64,000 nt of DNA, from NCBI RefSeq assembly GCF_014207505.1, contig NZ_JACHGL010000007.1, positions 1 through 64,000 on the forward strand, given 5' to 3'. The notes beneath the pieces were generated by a model, which did not search any database, had not been told where the DNA came from, and was given only the letters and a program-made list of their open reading frames with translations. This DNA is from Leuconostoc carnosum (GTDB taxonomy: Bacteria > Bacillota > Bacilli > Lactobacillales > Lactobacillaceae). Shown here piece after piece: positions 45,572 to 54,635 of the stretch (within the stretch, counting starts at the first letter, position 1; each line of letters opens with the position of its first letter). Both the position numbers and the translations under genes were made by a program.

Positions 45572-45741
45572 GCGAGTAAAAATATTATGGATAATTACTT
45601 CATTTTCCTTTAAAATTGGTCTATCTCTTTTTTATATTAAAAACATGCCATTTAAGATGTCACAATAGATAACATGTTTAATTGGTATATCAAAATCAAC
45701 AGTTAAAATAGTCTTATAATCAGTAATCAAGGAGATTAATC

Positions 45742-47166
45742 ATGCGTACAGAATCAGATTCACTAGGATCATTAAACATCCCAAAAGTGGCCTACTATGG
45801 TATCCACACACAACGTGCCTTACATAATTTCCCTATTTCTTCACAAGCAACACATCCTGAATTGATTCGTGCCTTTCTAGAAATCAAACAAGCTGCCGCA
45901 CAAACAAACGCAACAGCTGGTAGTCTGGATCGCTCAGTGGCTAAACATATTGTGAGTGCAACTAAAACACTACTCAGTTCACCTCTTGACATGTCTATGT
46001 TTCCAATTAGTGATATTCAAGGTGGTGCTGGTACATCAACAAATATGAATGTCAATGAAGTGATTGCCAATGTCGCACTTGAACAAACTGGTCGTGAACG
46101 TGGTGATTACAAGTATATTAACCCAAATGATCACGTCAACATGGGACAAAGTACCAATGACACCTATCCTAGTTCTGGAAAAATTGCCCTTTTACGATTA
46201 TTAGATCCACTTTTTGAATCATTAACAGCACTCATCGATTCGCTGGGTAATAAAGCCGATGAGTTTTCATCAACCTACAAAATGGGACGCACGCAACTAC
46301 AAGATGCCGTACCCACAACATTAGGTAATAGTTTTCACGCTTGGCTTAAGCCGCTACGTCGAGATGTTGAACGACTAAATGCTGCACGTGAACCATTATA
46401 TATGCTAAATATGGGTGGCTCAGCGGTTGGGTCAGGTATTAACGTGAGCTACCATTACCAAGTACATATTGTTCCAAACCTCGCGGGCATTACTAAATTA
46501 CCACTAACACAGGCACACGATTTATTTGATGCGACACAGAACCTTGATGGTTTTGTCGCCTTATCAGGAGCCTTGAAAACACTAGCAATGAATCTATCTA
46601 AAATTGCTAACGATCTCCGACTATTAAGCTCAGGACCACGTTCTGGACTCCTTGAAATTAATCTACCAGCTAAGCAAGCTGGATCATCTATTATGCCAGG
46701 TAAAGTTAATCCCGTCATTCCTGAAGTTGTTAACCAAGTAGCCTTTGAAATGTTTGGCTTTGATGCCACAATTACCGCTGCTGCCGAAGCTGGTCAACTA
46801 GAATTAAACGCTTTCGAACCCATTGTCTTCCGTTCACTCTTTGCAGGTATTGAACACCTAACTTCAGCTATGGACACTTTGCGTCTCAATGCCATTGATG
46901 GCATTAATAGTAATAAGTCTCGACTAGCTCAAGATATTGATTTATCAGTTAGTTTCGCAACTGCTATGACCCCAATCATCGGGTATCAAGAAGCAGCAAA
47001 AATGGCAAAGGAATCGATTAAAACCGGTAAATCTTTGCGTCAAATTGCTCAAACAAGAAACTGTTTCACACCTGATCAACTCGCACATATCTTCAGAATC
47101 GAAGATATCGTCATCAATGCACGAACCCCTGAACATGGTTTAGTGTTACGTGCACCGAAAAAGTAA
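45742..47166 (+). CDS. aspA: Aspartate ammonia-lyase
   Basis: A 474-residue fumarase/aspartase superfamily enzyme. The N-terminus TESDSLGSLNIPKVAYYGIHTQRALHNF (split motif) is closer to AspA than to FumC, as are TSTNMNVNEVIAN and GQSTNDTYP; the catalytic loop signature GSSIMPGKVNPV is intact. It should deaminate aspartate to fumarate and ammonia; fumarate can act as an electron sink. AAGGAG lies 7 bases before the ATG. A TATAAT near 45715 is a possible -10. It is transcribed alone and ends at a strong hairpin. Confidence 0.92.
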   Translation: MRTESDSLGSLNIPKVAYYGIHTQRALHNFPISSQATHPELIRAFLEIKQAAAQTNATAGSLDRSVAKHIVSATKTLLSSPLDMSMFPISDIQGGAGTSTNMNVNEVIANVALEQTGRERGDYKYINPNDHVNMGQSTNDTYPSSGKIALLRLLDPLFESLTALIDSLGNKADEFSSTYKMGRTQLQDAVPTTLGNSFHAWLKPLRRDVERLNAAREPLYMLNMGGSAVGSGINVSYHYQVHIVPNLAGITKLPLTQAHDLFDATQNLDGFVALSGALKTLAMNLSKIANDLRLLSSGPRSGLLEINLPAKQAGSSIMPGKVNPVIPEVVNQVAFEMFGFDATITAAAEAGQLELNAFEPIVFRSLFAGIEHLTSAMDTLRLNAIDGINSNKSRLAQDIDLSVSFATAMTPIIGYQEAAKMAKESIKTGKSLRQIAQTRNCFTPDQLAHIFRIEDIVINARTPEHGLVLRAPKK

Positions 47167-47236
47167 GTAAATAATCTCACTTTTATAATTGACAATTGTG
47201 CTTTAGAATAAGTATGACAGTTATTCTAAAACGAGC

Positions 47237-47271
47237 AAAAAGCAGGAAACCTACTAGGCTTCCTGCTTTTT
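47237..47271. terminator. Bidirectional terminator between aspA and tRNA-Gln
   Basis: 12-bp stem AAAAAGCAGGAA / TTCCTGCTTTTT with an 11-base loop. It serves aspA on the plus strand and the tRNA-Tyr/tRNA-Gln unit on the minus strand, ending 5 bases from the tRNA. Confidence 0.9.
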
Positions 47272-47275
47272 ATTA

Positions 47276-47347
47276 TTGCCCCTGCTGGATTCGAACCAGC
47301 GCATAGCGGTACCAAAAACCACTGCCTTACCACTTGGCGAAGGGGCA
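47276..47347 (-). tRNA. tRNA-Gln (anticodon TTG)
   Basis: 72-base cloverleaf: acceptor TGCCCCT/AGGGGCA with discriminator A, D-arm GCCAAGTGGTAAGGC, anticodon stem GTGGT/ACCGC with loop TTTTGGT giving TTG, T-arm GCTGG-TTCGAAT-CCAGC. It lies 39 bases after tRNA-Tyr and is cotranscribed with it. Confidence 0.95.
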
Positions 47348-47386
47348 ATAGTTAATTTATTTAGCCGTTAACTATTATATCGGCTA

Positions 47387-47469
47387 TGGGAGCGGTAGGA
47401 TTCGAACCTACGAACCCGAAGGAACGGAGTTACAGTCCGTCGCGTTTAGCCAGACTTCGCTACACTCCC
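47387..47469 (-). tRNA. tRNA-Tyr (anticodon GTA)
   Basis: 83-base tRNA with the long variable arm typical of bacterial tRNA-Tyr. Acceptor GGGAGTG/CGCTCCC with discriminator A, anticodon loop ACTGTAA giving GTA, variable arm CCTTCGGG, T-arm with GTTCGAAT. No CCA encoded. Confidence 0.96.
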
Positions 47470-47489
47470 ATATCTCAAACAACTATATA

Positions 47490-47518
47490 ATAATACCAAA
47501 TTTTTCGAGACTTGGCAA
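47490..47518 (-). promoter_or_regulatory. Promoter of tRNA-Tyr and tRNA-Gln
   Basis: TTGCCA (47518-47513) and TATTAT (47495-47490), 17-base spacer, start about 13 bases before tRNA-Tyr. It lies directly after the stop of the TauE/SafE gene. Confidence 0.65.
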
Positions 47519-47523
47519 GGGGT

Positions 47524-48417
47524 TTAATGAACTTTCTTCCAATTCTTTTTATATGAGTCACGAAATAAACCAAATACAGTCCACAAAGAAACAACAACAA
47601 TTAACTTTTTCAATAATTCTGTATCTAGGCTGGTGAAAAACCGCGCTGCAGCAACCACACCTAGTACGCCCCCAATTGCGACACCAGCAAATCCACGCCA
47701 TGACACCCGATCCATTTTAATGACGTTCCACGCCGTGGTAGGCATAATTAAAGCAGCATCAAGCATCATAACAGGAAAAGCAATCGCTGGATTGACACCA
47801 ACAAGTGAGAAGAAAATTAACTCTGGCGCATAGTTTCCTAACCCCATCGTCATTAAAATACCAATTCCAAAATTAAAAGCGATCCCAATAAATAATAACC
47901 AACCATGTAAACCATGTACGCTCATCGAATTACCCGACCCTGGATTAGTAAACATACGAACAATCATAATAATGACGGCTATTAATAACGCACTCGCCAT
48001 GACCCTTTGCACCGTGGGTGCATGCCAGTTCTTAGTAATGTGTGTCCCCACATAGGCGCCAACCACAGCTGCTGTGGTCATCGGTATGAGTGTTAACAGT
48101 TCAACTTGAACGGCAGTTATAAAGAACAGTGCCTCCACCATAACTGGTATGGCGTGCATGGCATTAAGCGTACCAGGCAGTTGCCTTTCATCCGGTACAT
48201 AATTTGTTACACGGAATGCCGCCGTTGTGGTCGCAAAAGAACCAATGCCTAAGGTATCCCCAAAGTCCGTAAAAAATCCGATTACCATACCCAAACCAAA
48301 GCGTTGAAAAATCGGCTTTTTTTGCACTAAGTATGCTCGAGAAACTAAGATAACCATAAAGAATAAGACGATTACTAATAACACTTGAATTATTAGTAAA
48401 ACTATTTTTTCATTCAT
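47524..48417 (-). CDS. TauE/SafE family sulfite/anion exporter
   Basis: A 297-residue membrane protein with about eight to nine helices. GMVIGFFTDFGDTLGIGSFA near the N-terminus and GNYAPELIFFSLVGVNPAIAFPVMM in the second half are the paired glycine-rich repeats of the TauE/SafE (DUF81) family, which exports sulfite, sulfoacetate or related anions. The substrate is unknown. The SD is weak (GAG stretches). No sulfur-metabolism genes are adjacent. No terminator is visible before the tRNA promoter that begins at its 3' end. Confidence 0.85.
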   Translation of the reverse strand: MNEKIVLLIIQVLLVIVLFFMVILVSRAYLVQKKPIFQRFGLGMVIGFFTDFGDTLGIGSFATTTAAFRVTNYVPDERQLPGTLNAMHAIPVMVEALFFITAVQVELLTLIPMTTAAVVGAYVGTHITKNWHAPTVQRVMASALLIAVIIMIVRMFTNPGSGNSMSVHGLHGWLLFIGIAFNFGIGILMTMGLGNYAPELIFFSLVGVNPAIAFPVMMLDAALIMPTTAWNVIKMDRVSWRGFAGVAIGGVLGVVAAARFFTSLDTELLKKLIVVVSLWTVFGLFRDSYKKNWKKVH

Positions 48418-48526
48418 TCTACTTCACTCTTTTCAACAAATCAATACGTCATATTATATCAAATTTATACCTCTGTTTGCCTCTTGAGTCATATTCTTTT
48501 TTAAAAGTACCAAAAACAAGCACATT

Positions 48527-48560
48527 AAAAATGCCATGTTGTGAAAAACATGACATTTTT
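48527..48560 (-). terminator. Terminator after pepO
   Basis: 14-position stem (AAAAATGtCATGTT with AACATGgCATTTTT, one mismatch), 5- to 6-base loop, T-run on either strand. Confidence 0.8.
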
Positions 48561-48595
48561 AATGACTTATGAACAAATTTATTTTGGAAGCAATA

Positions 48596-50491
48596 TCACC
48601 AAATAGTCACACGATTCTCAGGGTCGCGCCACATGCCATCCTTGGGCGTAACCTTGAAGGTTTCGAAAAAGTCATCAAAGTTTTTTACCTGAACATTAAC
48701 ACGTAATTTTGCAGGACCATGAACATCAGCTGAGGTCAGTAATTTCATATACTCTGGTCTTGCTTTCATACGCCAAATTGTTGCCCAACTTAAGAAAAAT
48801 GATTCTGATGAAAAATCTTTCTCCAATTTTGCTGCTGCTAGAGCTGCTGCGAGGCCACCAAGATCAGCAACATTTTCAGACACTGTCAGTTCACCATTAA
48901 CTTTAGCACCATATGAGTCTAGGCCATCAAATTGGTCAACAACTTTTTGAGTACGCTCTTTAAAGGCAGCATAATCTGCGTCGGTCCACCAATTATTTAA
49001 GCTCCCAAATTCATCAAAAGAGGCACCGTTAGTATCAAACGCATGTGAAATTTCGTGAGCGATCACACTGCCAATACCACCATAATTTGCTGATGATGAT
49101 TGCTCTAAACTATAGAATGGTGCTTGCAAAATAGCTGCCGGAAAAACAATTTGATTTTGTTGTGGATCATAATAGGCATTTACCAAATGAGCGCCCATGT
49201 GCCACTCGCTACGGTCAACAGGTTGATGCCATTTTGACCATTGGTAAGCCACTTCTATTTTTCTAAATTTAGTTGCCGTTTCAAATAACGTTTCTCCAGA
49301 CAGAACCTTTTTCTCTTTTAAACGGGTTGGTACTTTTTCAGGATAACCAATGTGAGGCACAATAGTATCTAATTTAACTACTGCTTTGTCGCGTGTCTCT
49401 GGTGCCAACCATGTAGCGGCTGTCAAGCGTGATTTATAAACATCAATCATCGTTGCAACCTTAGTTTCAACATCAGCTTTTGCCTCAGATGAGAATTTTT
49501 GGCTCGCATAATATAGACCAACAGCCTGATTAAATTCACCATTTGCTAAGTAAAAAGCAGCTTTTTGGTTACTGCGTGCTTCAGGTAAGCCAGTTAGTAC
49601 TCGTACATACGCACCACCTAATACGCGTACCTCTTCTGAAAGATATTCTGTAAACTGATTAACCAAGTTTACTAATAAGCGTGCTCGCAATAATGGCCAA
49701 GCCGCCTCCGTATAAAATTGTGCAGACGCCTGCCAAAAACGTTCTTCTGGTACAATCACAAAGTCAGGCTTTTCACCCACCAGTACCTCGAGCATCTCAG
49801 TTAATGGTAATTCTGGTGTTAATTGTGCAAAATCATCCCATTGATATGGATGGTAAAGATCTGCATATTTTGAGCTTTCTTCATTACTCAAGACAACTTG
49901 AGACACACGTGCATCTAATTCAAGGTATTTATCCAATAAATCCGCGACTTCATCTGCCGTAAAGCCAAACTTAGGTAGCAAAGCCTCTTGCTCTGCACGG
50001 AAAGCAGCTAAGAGTTGTGGTCCTTGTTCATTATCTGACGCGTAATATGTTGTATCTGGTAAAATCAAAGACAATCCACCAGCCCACAATACGTTCCGAC
50101 GCGCGTCTTTGAAATCTGGTGCAATTTCAAATGGCAATGCATTAGGTAATCCCGCTTTTTCTAAAGTGACGATATGACTGGCAAAATCAGCTAGAGAGGT
50201 ATACTGCTTATACTGTTTGATCAATTCCTTCACTGGTTGCGTACCAATCTTGTTACGCGTCTCGATGTCCGATGCTAATTGATGATATTTAATGAAATTA
50301 TCTAAAATCGGATTATTTTTAGGTAGATTTTTGCCTTGTAACCAATCACTAGTAGTAGACAATAACCATTTCTCAATGTCATCAGCTAAATCATTAAATC
50401 CACCTGTACTGGTTTTATCATTAGGAATAACAGCCGTGCTTTGCCATTCGCCGTTGACGCTTTCATAAAAATCATCTTGTAGTCTTGTCAT
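48596..50491 (-). CDS. pepO: M13-family endopeptidase O
   Basis: A 631-residue zinc metallopeptidase of the neprilysin family that cuts medium-sized peptides inside the cell. The zinc site is VIAHEISHAFDTNG (HExxH) with the third ligand Glu in SENVADLGG, and the substrate-binding NAYYDPQQNQIVFPAAILQ precedes it. VNVQVKNFDDFFETF and a C-terminal W are typical. No signal peptide is present. It lies just upstream (minus strand: downstream) of oppABCDF, as in lactococci where pepO follows the opp operon, although a terminator separates them here. The SD is weak. Confidence 0.95.
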   Translation of the reverse strand: MTRLQDDFYESVNGEWQSTAVIPNDKTSTGGFNDLADDIEKWLLSTTSDWLQGKNLPKNNPILDNFIKYHQLASDIETRNKIGTQPVKELIKQYKQYTSLADFASHIVTLEKAGLPNALPFEIAPDFKDARRNVLWAGGLSLILPDTTYYASDNEQGPQLLAAFRAEQEALLPKFGFTADEVADLLDKYLELDARVSQVVLSNEESSKYADLYHPYQWDDFAQLTPELPLTEMLEVLVGEKPDFVIVPEERFWQASAQFYTEAAWPLLRARLLVNLVNQFTEYLSEEVRVLGGAYVRVLTGLPEARSNQKAAFYLANGEFNQAVGLYYASQKFSSEAKADVETKVATMIDVYKSRLTAATWLAPETRDKAVVKLDTIVPHIGYPEKVPTRLKEKKVLSGETLFETATKFRKIEVAYQWSKWHQPVDRSEWHMGAHLVNAYYDPQQNQIVFPAAILQAPFYSLEQSSSANYGGIGSVIAHEISHAFDTNGASFDEFGSLNNWWTDADYAAFKERTQKVVDQFDGLDSYGAKVNGELTVSENVADLGGLAAALAAAKLEKDFSSESFFLSWATIWRMKARPEYMKLLTSADVHGPAKLRVNVQVKNFDDFFETFKVTPKDGMWRDPENRVTIW

Positions 50492-50543
50492 TAATTGGCT
50501 TCTTTCTCATTTTTTACTAATATAAATTATACACAATTTTTAT

Positions 50544-50574
50544 AAAAAAATCGAACATCTAATAGATGTTCGAT
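50544..50574 (-). terminator. Terminator of the opp operon
   Basis: Perfect 11-bp stem ATCGAACATCT/AGATGTTCGAT with 3-base loop and T7 on the minus strand, 15 bases after the oppF stop. Confidence 0.92.
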
Positions 50575-50588
50575 TAATATACTCACGT

Positions 50589-51524
50589 TTACTTTTGTTG
50601 ATTTTTATAAACTGAAACTTCTTCTGGTGTTGCCAAAACAAAGTGCCCAGGATTTATTTCAACCATCTGGCGTTCCTTGCCGTCTGTTTCGATGCTAGCA
50701 TCATATTCAATATGTTGACGCATGCTTTCAACTTCTGGATCTGGCACAGGAATAGCTGATAACAAGCTTTTCGTGTAGGGATGCAATGGGTGATTATAGA
50801 CAGCATCAGCCGTCCCGATCTCAAGTAATTTACCCCAATGCATGACACCAATACGATCAGAAATATATTTCACCATTGACAAATCATGCGCAATGAAGAG
50901 ATACGTTAAAGAGTGCTCTGTTTGCAACTCTTTCATCAAATTAACAACTTGAGCTTGAATAGATACATCCAAAGCTGAAATCGGTTCATCTGCAATAATG
51001 AATTTTGGATCTACTGCTAAAGCACGCGCAATACCAATACGTTGCCGCTGACCACCTGAAAATTCATGTGGATAACGCGTTGCATGATCTTTGTTTAAAC
51101 CAACCAAATCTAACAAATGTTGCACTTTGGCATCACGTTCTGCCTTATTTTTTGCTAGTTTATTGATATCAATACCTTCAGCAATAATGTCACGTACCTT
51201 CATACGACCATTTAAACTGGCTTGTGGATCTTGGAAAATCATCTGTGCATCTTTACGAAATTCAGATAGATGTTTATGCTTTAGATGTGTCACGTCTTGA
51301 CCATCAAATAGAATTTGACCAGCAGTTGGTTCGTATAACTTCAAAATAGCACGACCAATTGTTGTTTTTCCAGAGCCTGACTCACCAACTAATCCAAAAA
51401 CTTCACCTTCATAAATATCAAAACTAACATGATCAATGGCACGAACTTCATTTGATTTACCTTGGTTAAAGTACAGTTGCAAATCTTTCAGTTCAACTAA
51501 CTTCTTTGGTGTTTCATCCATCAT
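50589..51524 (-). CDS. oppF: Oligopeptide ABC transporter ATPase OppF
   Basis: A 311-residue ATPase of the Opp importer. Walker A GESGSGKTT, Q-loop MIFQDPQASL, signature FSGGQRQRIGIAR, Walker B FIIADEPISALD and the switch His in FIAHDLSMV are present. The C-terminal HPYTKSLLSAIPVPDP is the oligopeptide/dipeptide-specific extension. The start at 51524 has AGGAG 8 bases upstream and overlaps the oppD stop by four bases (ATGA). It pairs with OppD. Confidence 0.95.
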   Translation of the reverse strand: MMDETPKKLVELKDLQLYFNQGKSNEVRAIDHVSFDIYEGEVFGLVGESGSGKTTIGRAILKLYEPTAGQILFDGQDVTHLKHKHLSEFRKDAQMIFQDPQASLNGRMKVRDIIAEGIDINKLAKNKAERDAKVQHLLDLVGLNKDHATRYPHEFSGGQRQRIGIARALAVDPKFIIADEPISALDVSIQAQVVNLMKELQTEHSLTYLFIAHDLSMVKYISDRIGVMHWGKLLEIGTADAVYNHPLHPYTKSLLSAIPVPDPEVESMRQHIEYDASIETDGKERQMVEINPGHFVLATPEEVSVYKNQQK

Positions 51525-52576
51525 GCTTGAGACTCCTGTTCTTGCATTTCTCGCCAATGTGCCCAACGCTTTTGAATTTTTACAGGCGGTGTCACCTTTG
51601 GTGCCCGTTCATCAAGTAGCCAAGTAGCAGCATAATGTGTATCACTCACACGGAAAAATGGTGGTTCTTCTTTAGAATCAATTGCCAATGCATAGGCATT
51701 ACGTGATGCAAAAGCATCACCTTTTGGCGGTTCCAATAAGTCAGGAGGCGTTCCGGGAATAGCTTGAAGCCCACCTTGCTGTGTATCAGTTGTTGGCATC
51801 GAATTTAACAATCCCCAAGTATACGGATGTTGGGGATTGAAGAAAATTTCATCCACAGTACCATACTCAACAATTTTACCAGCATACATAACAGCAACAC
51901 GATTGGCCATACCAGCAACAACACCCAAATCATGGGTAATAAAAATAATTGAACTACCAGTATCTTTCTGCAATGTTTTCATTAAGTTCAGAATTTGCGC
52001 TTGAATTGTAACGTCTAGAGCGGTGGTAGGTTCATCAGCAATCAGTATTTCTGGATCAGCAGCCAGAGCAATAGCGACTACCGCACGCTGACGCATACCA
52101 CCAGACCATTGATGCGGATAATCGTTGATATGCTCTTCCGAGTCAGGAATACCAACACCCTTCATCAGTTCCAAAGCACGTTTTAGCGCATCTTCTTTTT
52201 TCATATTCCGATGTTTTATCAAAGGCTCGGCAATTTGCATACCGATTTTCATCGTTGGATCTAAACTCGTCATAGGATCTTGAAAAATCATGGCAATTTC
52301 ATTACCACGAACTGATTGCCAATCTGACTCCGTCAAATCCAATAAATTACGATCTTTAAATATTAATCTTGAATTGTCTGGAATCAAAGCATTTTTAGCA
52401 TTTAGTCCCATTAATGTTTTTGTCGTCACCGACTTACCTGATCCTGACTCACCAACAATTGCCAATGTCTCACCCTGATTAAGATCAAATGATACATCAC
52501 GAATTGCTTGTACAGTCCCTGCATACGTATTAAAATTCACATGCAAATTTTCAACTTTTAAAATTGGGTTACTCAT
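51521..52576 (-). CDS. oppD: Oligopeptide ABC transporter ATPase OppD
   Basis: A 351-residue ATPase. Walker A GESGSGKSV, MIFQDPMTSLDP, signature WSGGMRQRAVVAIAL, Walker B ILIADEPTTALD, ITHDLGVVAGM and the C-terminal oligopeptide domain HPYTWGLLNSMP. The start is ATG 52576 with AGAGG 10 bases upstream; a GTG at 52585 sits on the SD itself. It lies 14 bases after oppC. Confidence 0.95.
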   Translation of the reverse strand: MSNPILKVENLHVNFNTYAGTVQAIRDVSFDLNQGETLAIVGESGSGKSVTTKTLMGLNAKNALIPDNSRLIFKDRNLLDLTESDWQSVRGNEIAMIFQDPMTSLDPTMKIGMQIAEPLIKHRNMKKEDALKRALELMKGVGIPDSEEHINDYPHQWSGGMRQRAVVAIALAADPEILIADEPTTALDVTIQAQILNLMKTLQKDTGSSIIFITHDLGVVAGMANRVAVMYAGKIVEYGTVDEIFFNPQHPYTWGLLNSMPTTDTQQGGLQAIPGTPPDLLEPPKGDAFASRNAYALAIDSKEEPPFFRVSDTHYAATWLLDERAPKVTPPVKIQKRWAHWREMQEQESQA

Positions 52577-52590
52577 AATCTGCACACCTC

Positions 52591-53622
52591 TTAATCTTCA
52601 CTCGCACGGGGGTCAAAAGCATCACGTAAGCCGTCACCCAACAGGATAAAGGCCAATGATACTAAGACCAGCATAGCAGACGGAATTAATACTTGATAAG
52701 GATAGAATTGCAGCATTGACGAGGCATCCGAAATCAATGAACCCAATGATGCAGTTGGTGGCTTAACGCCCAAGTTAATCGCTGACAAAACCGCTTCAAA
52801 CATAATAGCAGTCGGTACTGTCATCATAATTTGAACAATAATTGTACCAGCCATATTTGGAATCAAATGTTTAATAGCAATTTTAAATGAACTTTCACCA
52901 AGTGATTTGGCTGCCAAGACGTAGTCACGTTCTTTTAATGTTAACGTCATGTTACGAACTTGTCGTGCCATACCCAGCCAGCCTGTCATGGCAATCGCTA
53001 AAATAATAGATAGTACACCACCACCAAGTACTAACCCTAACATCGTTACAATAATCAAATTAGGGACAGATGACAAAATTTCAATAATACGCTGCATCAC
53101 ATTATCAACCCAGCCACCTTTCCAACCAGAAAGGACACCATAGGCCACACCAACTAATAAGTCAATGAATGTCGCCACTAAGGCAACTAACAATGAAATA
53201 CGCAATCCTACAGTGACACGTTTAGCTAATGAACGACCGATATTATCTGTTCCCAAAATAAATTTTTCGCTTTTAGGTACATTTTGTGAAGCATACACAT
53301 CAGTTGAAGTTGTATCACCAGGTGCTTTGATTTGACCACTCCATCCAGGAATAGGTAATCCGGATTTAGGTGGCAAATTTTTATAAACACCTACTTTATC
53401 GGAATTAAATGAATTCGCTTGCTGCTGTGGCATAACAAAGTTTGACACAAAAGCGAATGCCAAAATGAATGCTAGGAACCACAATGAAATGACTGCCAGC
53501 TTATTGAGCTTAAGTCGACGCCAAGCATCTTGCCAAAATGACAAGGCAGGCTTAGCAATATGTTCGTTGGCTTCAGAATCCTGTGCGCCAACAATAACAA
53601 AATCTTGAGTATTTGCTGCCAT
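52591..53622 (-). CDS. oppC: Oligopeptide ABC transporter permease OppC
   Basis: A 343-residue permease with six helices and a long extracytoplasmic loop (about 68-125) after the first one. LGTDNIGRSLAKRVTVGLRISLL is the typical OppC entry and the EAA loop is AAKSLGESSFKIAIKHLIPNM, which contacts OppD/F. The N-terminal 40 residues are cytosolic and charged. GGAGG lies 7 bases before the ATG, 11 bases after oppB. Confidence 0.95.
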   Translation of the reverse strand: MAANTQDFVIVGAQDSEANEHIAKPALSFWQDAWRRLKLNKLAVISLWFLAFILAFAFVSNFVMPQQQANSFNSDKVGVYKNLPPKSGLPIPGWSGQIKAPGDTTSTDVYASQNVPKSEKFILGTDNIGRSLAKRVTVGLRISLLVALVATFIDLLVGVAYGVLSGWKGGWVDNVMQRIIEILSSVPNLIIVTMLGLVLGGGVLSIILAIAMTGWLGMARQVRNMTLTLKERDYVLAAKSLGESSFKIAIKHLIPNMAGTIIVQIMMTVPTAIMFEAVLSAINLGVKPPTASLGSLISDASSMLQFYPYQVLIPSAMLVLVSLAFILLGDGLRDAFDPRASED

Positions 53623-53633
53623 TATAGGCCTCC

Positions 53634-54551
53634 TTATTGCAAACGGACACGCGGATCAATAATCGCTGTCAAAATATCCGTAATCAAAATCATTACCATT
53701 AGCATAGCTGCATACACAACCGTTGTTCCCATGATAACTGGAAAATCTTTTGAAGGAATTGACAAAACAAATTGTTGTCCAATACCAGGAATTGAGAAAA
53801 TTTGCTCAATCAATGTTGAACCGGTTAATAACCCGGCTGCCATTGGACCAATTAATGTCAATACCGGAATCATTGAATTACGATATGCGTGTTTATTTAC
53901 AATTTCTTTAGGGCTCAAACCTTTCGCTTTAGCCAATTGCACATAATCAGAACTCAATGCTTCAATCATTTCTGAACGAACAAATCGTGTGGTTACTGCT
54001 GCTGGGCTCACGGCTAAGGCAATAGTTGGCAAAATAGATTGTGAAAATGAGTCTCCCCACCCAGATACTGGGAACAGAGGCCATTTAAATCCAAACAAAT
54101 AAACCAAGACAATTCCTAAAATAAAACTAGGCACCGAAATACCAAGTGTTGAAACAATACCCAGAGTGCCATCTATTTTGTTGTTTTTATTACGCGCTGA
54201 CGCTGCACCCATAATAAGTCCAGCAATGACACCAACAACTAAAGCCTGTGCGCCTAATTGAGCAGACACTGGCAAGCGTTGTCCGATCAGCATGCTAACC
54301 GACTGGTTTTGGTATTGAAATGAGGTACCAAAATCACCGTGTAATGCACCAACTAAATAATTCCAATATTGCTGCCAAAGTGGCAAATCTAATCCATATG
54401 TTGTTTTTAATTGTGCCAATGCTTCAGGTGTTAGTTTAGGATTATTAAACGGCGTACCTGGCATGATCTGCATCAAGAAAAACGTTACTGTAATCACTAA
54501 GAAAAGTGTAAAAAGCAGAAGTGCTAGTCTTTTTAAAATATATTTCCACAT
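53634..54551 (-). CDS. oppB: Oligopeptide ABC transporter permease OppB
   Basis: A 305-residue permease with six helices. It starts MWKYILKRLALLLFTLF as in other OppB proteins, with QIMPGTPF and the EAA loop LAKAKGLSPKEIVNKHAYRNSMIP; GIGQQFVLSIPSKDFPVIMGT near the C-terminus is conserved. The SD is AGGAAG. It is separated from oppA by an intercistronic hairpin that should reduce its level relative to OppA. Confidence 0.95.
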   Translation of the reverse strand: MWKYILKRLALLLFTLFLVITVTFFLMQIMPGTPFNNPKLTPEALAQLKTTYGLDLPLWQQYWNYLVGALHGDFGTSFQYQNQSVSMLIGQRLPVSAQLGAQALVVGVIAGLIMGAASARNKNNKIDGTLGIVSTLGISVPSFILGIVLVYLFGFKWPLFPVSGWGDSFSQSILPTIALAVSPAAVTTRFVRSEMIEALSSDYVQLAKAKGLSPKEIVNKHAYRNSMIPVLTLIGPMAAGLLTGSTLIEQIFSIPGIGQQFVLSIPSKDFPVIMGTTVVYAAMLMVMILITDILTAIIDPRVRLQ

Positions 54552-54572
54552 GTGTATGACTTCCTATAACAA

Positions 54573-54602
54573 AATAAGAATTAACTTGCGTCAATTCTTA
54601 TT
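54573..54602 (-). terminator. Attenuating hairpin between oppA and oppB
   Basis: Perfect 10-bp AT-rich stem (AATAAGAATT/AATTCTTATT) with a 10-base loop, then TTTG on the minus strand. It likely gives partial termination so that oppA is made in excess. Confidence 0.6.
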
Positions 54603-54635
54603 ACTGAATTCAATGTAAACTAATAGTAGCAAATT